Below the pieces are notes generated by a model. That model saw only the letters and a list, made by a program, of their open reading frames with translations, had not been told where the DNA came from and ran no database searches. From an uncultured Bacilli bacterium (lineage in GTDB: Bacteria; Bacillota_I; Bacilli_A; RF39; UBA660), in contig CANPXI010000023.1 in assembly GCA_947585885.1 (NCBI GenBank), positions 1 through 11,601 on the forward strand: a stretch of 11,601 nt of DNA, given 5' to 3'. Below, one piece after another: positions 6,179 to 11,601 of the stretch. Position 1 is the first letter of the stretch, and every line of letters begins with the position of its first letter. The translations under genes and the position numbers were made by a program.

Positions 6179-8494
6179 TTAGTAATTACAATTACATCCT
6201 ATTTCTGTTAAGTGTTCAATTGGAACACCTTCAAATTCATGTCTTCCACATCCTGGACAAACATCATTTATTACACCAACATATCCACATACTGGATCTC
6301 TATCTACTGGGTGGTTTATAGCACCGTAACCTATACCTAATTCTTTCATTAGACGAATTACGCTTTCAAATGCTTCTACATTATTAACTGTGTCTCCATC
6401 TAATTCTATATAAGATATATGTCCACCATTTGTTAGTGCGTGATATGGTGCTTCTTTTTCTAATTTTTCTTTTATATTAATGTTATAGTATACTGGAACG
6501 TGGAATGAGTTAGTGTAGAATTCTCTATCTGTTACTCCTTTAATACTTCCGTATATTGCTTTATCAATATTTACAAATCTTCCACTTAGTCCTTCAGCAG
6601 GTGTTGCGATTAATGTGAAGTTTAGATTGTATTCTTTAGCATAACTATCACATCTTTTTCTCATAAATTTGATTATTTCTAATCCTAGTTTTTGTGCTTC
6701 TTCACTTTCACCATGGTGTTTACCAATAAGCGCTTTTAGTGTTTCAGCAAGTCCAATAAATCCAAATGTTAAGCTACCATGTTTAAGTATTTTTCTCATT
6801 CTATCATTTGGACCTAGTTTATCACCATTTGTCCATACACCTTGTTTAATTAAGAATGGGAAATTACCAGCATGTTTACTGCATTGTATTTCAAATCTTT
6901 CAAGTAGTTGATCTCTAACTAAATCCATTGTTTCAGCTAGTTCATTATAGAAGCCTTTCATGTCTGCTTTTTCTCTTTCTTTTAAGGCTATTCCATATTT
7001 TATTCCTAGTCTTGGTAAGTTAATTGATGTAAATGATAGGTTACCTCTTCCTCCGGTTGTTTGATTATCTCTATCAGTAACGTCTGACATAACTCTTGTT
7101 CTACATCCCATGTAACCAACTTCTGTACGATAATCTCCTTTTTTATAAAATTCTAAATTGAATGGAGCATCTAAGAATGAGAAGTTAGGGAATAGTCTTT
7201 TTGCTGATACTTTACAAGATAGTTTAAATAAGTCATAGTTTGGATCTTCAGGGTTGAAGTTAACTCCTTCTTTTACTTTAAATATTGATACTGGGAATAT
7301 AGGTGTTTCACCTTTACCAAGTCCTTCATCTATTGAAAGTAAGAAGTTTTTACTTACCATTCTTCCTTCTGGACTTATGTCTGTTCCAAAGTTTATTGAT
7401 GAGAATGGAACTTGCGCTCCTGCACGACTATGCATTGTATTTAAGTTATGTACAAATGCTTCCATAGCTTGGAAAGTAGTTCTGTTTGTTTTTGCAAGTG
7501 CTTTTTCATATGCTTTTTGGAATTCTTTTTTAAGTTTTTCACTATTTTTATAAAATTCACTAAATATATTTATATCTAGTTCTATACTTTCTAGCTTGTC
7601 TATTTCTTTTACGATTTTATCCATATTTACAAAATCTAGTAATTCTTCAAAATCAAGTAAATCATATATATGTTGTTTTAGTTGTTTTTTAAATGTTTTA
7701 AGTACACCAGGAGCCATATAGTAATCAAATGCTGGAATACTTTGTCCACCGTGTTGATCATTTTGGTTAGATTGTATTGCAATCGCTGCAAGAGCACTGT
7801 AACTCATTATGTCTTGTGGTTCTCTTAAGTGTCCGTGTCCTGTTGAAAAACCATTTTTAAATAACTTATCTAGTTCTATTTGCATACAAGTTGTTGTTCC
7901 CATAGCTAGGAAGTCCATATCATGAATATGTATTGTTCCATTTTCATGTGCTTCACCAAATTTTGGTTTCATTAAGTATGTTTTAGCAAATTCTTTTGAA
8001 ATTGTTGAACCATATTGAAGCATTGTACCCATTGCTGTATCGCCATCAACATTTGCATTTTCTCTTTTGTTATCATCTTCATTTGCTGACTTTAATCCTA
8101 AGCCTTCTATTGTTTTTAAAAATTTATGTAATTTCTTTTCTTCAGCAAATAATGTTCTTGATTGATTTCTTCTTTCTCTATATTCAGAAAAGTGTTTATA
8201 TACATCAGTGTAACCCTTTTTTTGTAATGCTTCTTCTACTAAGTCTTGAATTTGTTCAATTTTTATTTTATCTTGATCTTTAAAATCTTTTTCTATTCTA
8301 GATATTACTTCCTTATATACTTTTTGAACGTCTGATTCGTTATATACATGTTTTTCATCGTCACCTTCAGGAATTATAACACCATCGAATCCTTTTTTTA
8401 TTGCAAGAGCAATTTTTGATCCATCAAAACTAACTTTTTTTCCGTTTCTTTTTATGACAGTTAGCTCTGAAACTTTTTTTAATGTGTCATTCAT
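6179..8494 (-). CDS. nrdD: Anaerobic ribonucleoside-triphosphate reductase NrdD, lacking its glycyl-radical tail
   Basis: The 771-residue enzyme reduces ribonucleoside triphosphates to deoxyribonucleotides in anaerobes. An ATP-cone (about 11-105, VIKRNGKKVSFDGSKI) provides allosteric dATP control. The catalytic barrel includes TTTCMQ (Cys203) and YMGCRTRVMSD (Cys464), the equivalents of the two active-site cysteines in phage T4 NrdD, plus HDMDFLAMGT, NQNDQHGGQS and SFTSINLPRLG. The C-terminus has DPVCGYVGV (Cys736), CPGC (Cys746, Cys749) and CNC (Cys767, Cys769), probably the zinc site. Full-length relatives continue from here into an RVxGYL radical loop; this one stops two residues after the last... 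cysteine pair, and that loop is on the following gene. AGGTGGAGGT lies 6 nt before the ATG. A TTGACA/TAAAAT promoter precedes it. Confidence 0.97.
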   Translation of the reverse strand: MNDTLKKVSELTVIKRNGKKVSFDGSKIALAIKKGFDGVIIPEGDDEKHVYNESDVQKVYKEVISRIEKDFKDQDKIKIEQIQDLVEEALQKKGYTDVYKHFSEYRERRNQSRTLFAEEKKLHKFLKTIEGLGLKSANEDDNKRENANVDGDTAMGTMLQYGSTISKEFAKTYLMKPKFGEAHENGTIHIHDMDFLAMGTTTCMQIELDKLFKNGFSTGHGHLREPQDIMSYSALAAIAIQSNQNDQHGGQSIPAFDYYMAPGVLKTFKKQLKQHIYDLLDFEELLDFVNMDKIVKEIDKLESIELDINIFSEFYKNSEKLKKEFQKAYEKALAKTNRTTFQAMEAFVHNLNTMHSRAGAQVPFSSINFGTDISPEGRMVSKNFLLSIDEGLGKGETPIFPVSIFKVKEGVNFNPEDPNYDLFKLSCKVSAKRLFPNFSFLDAPFNLEFYKKGDYRTEVGYMGCRTRVMSDVTDRDNQTTGGRGNLSFTSINLPRLGIKYGIALKEREKADMKGFYNELAETMDLVRDQLLERFEIQCSKHAGNFPFLIKQGVWTNGDKLGPNDRMRKILKHGSLTFGFIGLAETLKALIGKHHGESEEAQKLGLEIIKFMRKRCDSYAKEYNLNFTLIATPAEGLSGRFVNIDKAIYGSIKGVTDREFYTNSFHVPVYYNINIKEKLEKEAPYHALTNGGHISYIELDGDTVNNVEAFESVIRLMKELGIGYGAINHPVDRDPVCGYVGVINDVCPGCGRHEFEGVPIEHLTEIGCNCNY

Positions 8495-8525
8495 TTTACT
8501 ACCTCCACCTATCTTTTATAAGTCA

Positions 8526-8554
8526 ATTTTATAACACCATAATTTCTATGTCAA
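8526..8554 (-). promoter_or_regulatory. nrdD: Sigma-A-type promoter of the nrdD operon
   Basis: On the minus strand a perfect TTGACA (8549-8554) and TAAAAT (8526-8531) are separated by 17 bp. An overlapping TGTTATAAA offers an alternative extended -10. The start would be near 8519, about 25 nt before the nrdD ATG. A/T tracts lie immediately upstream and could act as an UP element. No convincing pair of NrdR boxes is visible. Confidence 0.75.
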
Positions 8555-8786
8555 TGGGTTTTATAAAAAAATAAAAAAATTTACATTTTTAGTTTTTGTG
8601 TTTTTGAAATTTTCGTTTTTTTTTGTAAAAATTTTAATTTTTATTTTTTTATTAATTTTTTTATTTTTGGCTAATATATGGGAAATATTTGTAATTTTTT
8701 TAATTTTTTTAAAATTATAAAAAAATATTTTTTTAAGTTTTTTAGTAAAAGTCATTTTTTATTTTTTTAATTTTTTATAAATTTTT

Positions 8787-8833
8787 TGGTATAAAAATAT
8801 GTCCAAATGCAGGTTCGACCGAGGTGTTTTTTT
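8787..8833 (+). other. G+C-rich island behind a possible extended -10 and before a T7 run
   Basis: TGGTATAAA at 8787-8795 is a possible extended -10, predicting a start near 8801-8803, exactly where the base composition jumps. The island contains TGCAGGTTCGACCGAGG and ends in T7 (8827-8833). The core GGTTCGACC can form only a 3-bp hairpin. It resembles a tRNA T-arm loop (TTCGA) but the flanking stem does not pair. It could be a very short transcript, a leader element or a protein-binding site; I cannot assign it. Confidence 0.3.
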
Positions 8834-8859
8834 GATAAAAAAATTTTATTTAAAAATAC

Positions 8860-8888
8860 TTGTATAACAAATATATGTGTGTTATTAT
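8860..8888 (+). promoter_or_regulatory. Distal promoter of the ABC transporter gene
   Basis: TTGTAT (8860-8865) and TATTAT (8883-8888) are spaced by 17 bp, and the -10 is extended by TGT (8880-8882). Transcription would start near 8895, giving a leader of about 105 nt. An inverted repeat lies within this promoter and could act as an operator. Confidence 0.55.
8864..8885. repeat. Inverted repeat ATAACA-N10-TGTTAT overlapping the promoter
   Basis: Perfect 6-bp arms at 8864-8869 and 8880-8885 are centred about two helical turns apart (16 bp between arm starts), covering the spacer between -35 and -10. The geometry would suit a dimeric repressor, but 6-bp A/T-rich arms arise easily by chance in such DNA. 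Confidence 0.35.
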
Positions 8889-8922
8889 TTTTTATAGTAA
8901 ATGTTAATAAATTTTGAAGTAA

Positions 8923-8941
8923 CATATATTAATTGTATATG
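8923..8941. repeat. Inverted repeat CATATA-N7-TATATG in the ABC gene leader
   Basis: Perfect 6-bp arms at 8923-8928 and 8936-8941 flank TTAATTG. It lies between the two candidate promoters, about 20 bp upstream of the proximal -10. It may be a regulator site or chance symmetry in A/T-rich sequence. Confidence 0.3.
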
Positions 8942-8961
8942 ATGATATTTTATAATATTAA

Positions 8962-8970
8962 TGATATAAT
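8962..8970 (+). promoter_or_regulatory. Proximal extended -10 promoter of the ABC transporter gene
   Basis: TGATATAAT is a perfect TGn extended -10 with a consensus hexamer. The start would be near 8977, leaving a short leader with AGGAGTG (8984-8990) 8 nt before the GTG start. No -35 is evident. Confidence 0.55.
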
Positions 8971-8998
8971 TGATATGTGATATAGGAGTGATTTTATA

Positions 8999-10579
8999 GT
9001 GATAGAACTTAAGAATGTTAGTAAAACTTATAAGTCTAAGAAAGGAAAGAATACTAGGGCTCTTGATAATGTAACTTTATCTTTAGAGGACAAAGGTATG
9101 ACTTTTATATTAGGTAAAAGTGGAAGTGGTAAATCAACTTTACTTAATATTTTAGGTGGACTTGATAAGTATGACTCAGGGGAAATGTATATTTTAGGGA
9201 AAAATAGTAAGGATTTTAATCAAGCTGATTATGATTCTTATAGAAATACTTATGTTGGTTTTATTTTTCAAGAATTTAATATTTTAGAGGATTATGATGT
9301 TTATGAAAATATTGTTTTGGCTTTACAACTTCAACAAAAGGAAGTTAATGAAAGTGAAGTTGATAAACTTTTAGATAGGCTTGATATAAAAGACTTAAAG
9401 AAGAGAAAAGTTAATGAACTTTCTGGTGGTCAAAAGCAAAGGGTGGCTATTGCAAGAGCACTTATTAAAAATCCTAAGATTATTTTTGCAGATGAACCTA
9501 CAGGAAATTTAGATAGTTCTACTGGTAAAGGAGTTATGGAACTTTTAAAAGAGATTTCTAAAGAAAAACTTGTTGTAGTTGTTTCTCACGACGTGGAGTC
9601 TGCTCAGAAGTATGGAGACAGAATTATTGAAATAAAAGACGGGAATGTTATTAATGATAGCAAAGAAGTAAAAGAAAGTAAGAATTTAAAGGTAAGTTAT
9701 GATTCTATTAAATCTAAACTTCCTTTTAAGGAAAGTTTAAAACTAGGGTTTGGTAGTTTAAAACATAAGAAAGTTAAGTTAGTGTTTACTATTATTCTTA
9801 TGATATTTACTCTTGGATTTTTAAGTGCATCTGATACTTTATCAAGTTATGACTTTGGTGTTACACAATCTAATGTTATGAATAGTAGGAATGATAATTT
9901 GATTGAGGTAGAAAATAAGCTTCCTTTAGAAGATGAATATGACATTTATGGCTATAAAGCAATGGAACTTAATTCAAAAGATGAAAAGAGTATTATAGAT
10001 AAAGTAGGTAAAAAGGGTTATTCTGTTTATAGTTTTAATAGCGAGATGTGTTATGACGAGTGTAATATAAGTGATGTGTTACATGTTAAAAGAAATGATT
10101 CAGAGAATTATTTTGGTTCATCTGGTTTAGAAGTTGTTGCAGTAGATAAAATAAGTGATCTTTTTAAAGAAAAGATTACTGGAAGAGGCGCAGAAAATGC
10201 GAATGAGATAGTTATTTCTAATTATTTAGCCGATAATATTATTAAGAATGGTATAGAAGTTTATGAAACAGTAGTTAATACTGAATTTAAGAAATCTAAT
10301 CTTTTTGAACCAAAAAGTTATGAAGAGATAGTAAACTCAAAATATAATTATTATTTTGGTGAAGTTGGTAAAGTAAAGATAGTAGGTATTGTAAATTTTG
10401 AATCTAATAAAGATGAGTATTATGTTCAAAATTATACTAGAAAGATATATGTTAGTGATAGTTTTATAGATAATGTTAAAAAGGAAAATTTGGTTACTTT
10501 TAAATTTTATACAGATATTAATATAGATGGAATTAAAAAGGATGAATATATTTCTTCTGGAAAAAGACAAGTAGTTTAA
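8999..10579 (+). CDS. ABC transporter ATPase-permease fusion (MacB-like), N-terminal part
   Basis: A GTG start with AGGAGTG 8 nt upstream opens 526 codons. The ATPase domain (1-220) has Walker A GKSGSGKST (39-47), Q-loop Gln91, signature LSGGQ (141-145), Walker B IIFADEP (161-167) and H-loop His197, in the order and with the TGNLDS motif typical of the MacB/LolD/FtsE subfamily. A linker leads to the first membrane helix (about 261-276, VFTIILMIFTLGFLSAS), followed by a long external domain rich in Asp, Asn and Ser. The frame ends at TAA 10577-10579 in the middle of that domain, just after an A5 run; the remaining external domain and three helices are in another frame. Such proteins drive mechanotransmission-type export or envelope processes, often peptide or antibiotic resistance; the substrate is unknown. 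No adjacent sensor kinase is visible. Confidence 0.95.
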   Translation: MIELKNVSKTYKSKKGKNTRALDNVTLSLEDKGMTFILGKSGSGKSTLLNILGGLDKYDSGEMYILGKNSKDFNQADYDSYRNTYVGFIFQEFNILEDYDVYENIVLALQLQQKEVNESEVDKLLDRLDIKDLKKRKVNELSGGQKQRVAIARALIKNPKIIFADEPTGNLDSSTGKGVMELLKEISKEKLVVVVSHDVESAQKYGDRIIEIKDGNVINDSKEVKESKNLKVSYDSIKSKLPFKESLKLGFGSLKHKKVKLVFTIILMIFTLGFLSASDTLSSYDFGVTQSNVMNSRNDNLIEVENKLPLEDEYDIYGYKAMELNSKDEKSIIDKVGKKGYSVYSFNSEMCYDECNISDVLHVKRNDSENYFGSSGLEVVAVDKISDLFKEKITGRGAENANEIVISNYLADNIIKNGIEVYETVVNTEFKKSNLFEPKSYEEIVNSKYNYYFGEVGKVKIVGIVNFESNKDEYYVQNYTRKIYVSDSFIDNVKKENLVTFKFYTDINIDGIKKDEYISSGKRQVV

Positions 10580-11469
10580 AAGAAAACGAGGCTATTGTTA
10601 GTATTGATAGTATAGTAGATGATTATGAGAGTTATAGTAATGATTTAAATAATTATGTAAATAATAATAGTTATGGTTTTTATTCAAATTATGACGAATT
10701 AAATAAGAAATTTAAGGCTAATTATATTAAAGAAAAAGGTGTTGTTGGTAAAAACCTTAAACTAGTATTTTCACTTGATTATAACGAAGTTATTTATAAA
10801 AAGTTTGATAATATTAAAGTTGTCGGAGTATTTATTGATGATGAGTGTAGTGAGAATGTTTGTTATACATATGATAGTTATTTTTCAGAAAGTCAATTTA
10901 AAGATTATGTAAAGAAACCTTTTGAAAAAACTAGTGTGTTGTTTAAAGCAAGCGATAAAAAAGATATAAAGAATATAAGTGATATGTATCCATATGAAAA
11001 TAAATTTGGAGTAAAGTCTAGTTATAGTCAAATTCTATATGGTGAAGCTTCTGCGTTTAATATGTTTGCTAAGATTGCATTTTATGTAAGTTTGGTATTC
11101 TTAGTGTTTACTGTATTCTTAATTGTTAACTTTATGTTCACAAGTATTACTTATAGGAAGAAAGAAATTGGTGTTTTAAGAGCACTTGGTTCAAGAAGTA
11201 TGGATGTCATTAAGATATTCTTATGGGAAGCTATTTGTTTATCAGTAATAAGTGGTACTATTGCATCTATATTACTTGTAGTGGTTTCTAACTTTATGAA
11301 TAAGTTTATAATGGGAATAATGGATACTTTAACTACACCATTTGTTGTTGGTATTAGACAATTCTTAGTTATTTATATTGTAGTATTCTTACTTACAATT
11401 ATTTCAAGTATATTACCACTACTTAAGATTTCTAAGATGAAACCAATAGATGCGATACTTAATAAATAG
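10561..11469 (+). CDS. ABC transporter ATPase-permease fusion, C-terminal part with FtsX domain
   Basis: This frame is open from before 10561 to TAG 11467-11469 and has no credible own start: the first GTG with reasonable length (10936) has no ribosome binding site and lies mid-domain. It continues the external domain (NEAIVSIDSIVDDYESY and onward), then gives a classic FtsX/MacB permease: helix 11068-11145 (FAKIAFYVSLVFLVFTVFLI), cytoplasmic RKKEIGVLRALGSRSMDV, helix 11218-11295, and helix 11359-11430, ending PLLKISKMKPIDAIL. Adding one A to the A5 run at 10561-10565 joins both parts through SSGKKTSSLKENE into an 823-residue protein of ordinary length and four-helix topology. The break is therefore a single-base homopolymer difference: sequencing error, mutation or a slippage switch. 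Confidence 0.92.
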   Translation, partial: KKTSSLKENEAIVSIDSIVDDYESYSNDLNNYVNNNSYGFYSNYDELNKKFKANYIKEKGVVGKNLKLVFSLDYNEVIYKKFDNIKVVGVFIDDECSENVCYTYDSYFSESQFKDYVKKPFEKTSVLFKASDKKDIKNISDMYPYENKFGVKSSYSQILYGEASAFNMFAKIAFYVSLVFLVFTVFLIVNFMFTSITYRKKEIGVLRALGSRSMDVIKIFLWEAICLSVISGTIASILLVVVSNFMNKFIMGIMDTLTTPFVVGIRQFLVIYIVVFLLTIISSILPLLKISKMKPIDAILNK

Positions 11470-11478
11470 ATTTTAAAT

Positions 11479-11514
11479 AAAAGCCAGTTTCTTAAATAAT
11501 AGAAATTGGTTTTT
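11479..11514 (+). terminator. Rho-independent terminator of the ABC transporter gene
   Basis: CCAGTTTCT (11484-11492) pairs with AGAAATTGG (11501-11509) with one G-U, around an 8-nt loop. The stem extends outward by a G-U and four A-U pairs, ending in U5. It begins 10 nt after the stop codon. Confidence 0.82.
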
Positions 11515-11546
11515 GCTTTAGTCTTTCACATTTTTTGCTTTTATTA

Positions 11547-11562
11547 TTGAAAATCTTTTCAA
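11547..11562. repeat. Inverted repeat TTGAAAATCTTTTCAA
   Basis: Perfect 7-bp arms separated by TC lie 15 bp upstream of a consensus TATAAT. The position, at the -35 region of the next promoter, suggests an operator; it is too small and lacks the shape of a terminator. Confidence 0.4.
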
Positions 11563-11576
11563 TTAATAATTTAGTG

Positions 11577-11582
11577 TATAAT
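11577..11582 (+). promoter_or_regulatory. Promoter -10 of a gene beyond the right edge
   Basis: TATAAT, preceded directly by GTG, is a consensus -10. No good -35 is present, TCTTTT at 11554-11559 being the best at 17-bp spacing. Transcription would start near 11589; the gene itself lies outside the window. Confidence 0.45.
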
Positions 11583-11601
11583 AATAAGTGTTTATAAGTG
11601 G

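Larger units (their letters stand above)
8495..8998. other. 504-bp intergenic region between nrdD and the ABC transporter gene
   Basis: I see no credible gene here. Starting from the nrdD side it holds the nrdD ribosome binding site and promoter (8501-8554), then about 220 bp of T-runs on the plus strand (8581-8800; I count 21 G or C, about 10%). A G+C-rich island follows (8801-8826, 15 of 26 G or C), then two promoters and two inverted repeats leading into the ABC gene. A minus-strand open frame at 8561-8755 is merely Lys/Asn-rich translation of the A-tracts. The phased A/T tracts suggest intrinsically curved or nucleoid-protein-bound DNA. Confidence 0.75.

Noticed and set aside
6017..6211. 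Plus-strand hydrophobic open frame opposite the radical-loop gene
   Set aside because: It has no convincing ribosome binding site and mirrors a strongly conserved gene on the other strand.
8526..8560. NrdR operator boxes at the nrdD promoter
   Set aside because: Only one weak symmetric stretch (CATAATTTCTATG) is present; the tandem 16-bp boxes expected for NrdR are not visible.
8561..8755. Minus-strand 64-codon Lys/Asn/Phe frame
   Set aside because: It is low-complexity translation of A/T tracts and has no ribosome binding site or family resemblance.
8800..8833. tRNA or tmRNA remnant suggested by GGTTCGACC
   Set aside because: No T-stem, acceptor stem or CCA can be drawn around it on either strand.
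10556..10570. Programmed -1 frameshift in the ABC transporter
   Set aside because: Re-pairing at GGA AAA AGA would mismatch the A-site codon, and no downstream stimulator is evident.
10936..11469. Independent permease gene starting at GTG 10936
   Set aside because: There is no ribosome binding site, and the frame is open for over 120 codons upstream, continuing the external domain of the ABC protein.
1..11601. CRISPR arrays, insertion sequences, tRNA or rRNA genes
   Set aside because: I saw no spaced direct repeats, transposase sequence, terminal repeats or structural RNA signatures anywhere in the window.

Overview
This window looks like a chromosomal segment of a very A+T-rich, strictly or mostly anaerobic Bacillota/Tenericutes-like bacterium. 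The evidence is strong AGGAGG-type ribosome binding sites, TGn-TATAAT extended -10 promoters, AGA/TTA-dominated codon use, and a class III (anaerobic, glycyl-radical) ribonucleotide reductase. The standard bacterial code applies: two flavoprotein genes end in TGA at family-consistent C-termini, and the tryptophan codons I checked are TGG. Genus cannot be fixed from the sequence alone.

Layout. Positions 1-803 (minus) hold the 5' two-thirds or so of a Ppx/GppA-like phosphatase gene that runs off the left edge. It shares a 73-bp divergent promoter region with a plus-strand pair of flavoprotein genes. These are a BaiN/HI0933-type oxidoreductase (877-2052) and a COG2509-type FAD-dependent dehydrogenase, which starts with an ATGA overlap at 2049 but is broken by a frame change before 2203 and ends at 3612. 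After a hairpin terminator and a new extended -10 promoter come two tandem genes for small zinc-ribbon, single-pass membrane proteins (3671-4229, apparently split by a frame change, and 4232-4864). A ferritin-like diiron protein gene (4857-5354, minus) meets them tail to tail with an 8-bp overlap.

Positions 5416-8494 (minus) form an anaerobic ribonucleotide reductase operon: nrdD, a 55-codon ORF, nrdG, terminator. The unusual point is that the 771-residue NrdD stops right after its zinc-binding cysteines. The glycyl-radical loop (RVTGYL) and the terminal RVKH motif are encoded by the separate 55-codon gene, which has its own ribosome binding site and start. This is the most interesting item in the window: a class III reductase whose radical-bearing segment appears to be a separate polypeptide.

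Positions 8495-8998 hold no gene. The stretch contains the nrdD promoter, about 220 bp of A/T tracts with roughly 10% G+C, an isolated G+C-rich 26-bp island, and two promoters plus two inverted repeats in front of an ABC transporter gene. That gene (8999-11469) encodes a MacB-like fusion of ATPase and FtsX-type permease, broken once at an A5 run near 10561. It ends at a good terminator, followed by an inverted repeat and a promoter for a gene beyond the right edge.

Three genes in 11.6 kb carry single frame disruptions. At least one is a homopolymer length difference, so assembly error must be separated from real gene decay or phase variation.
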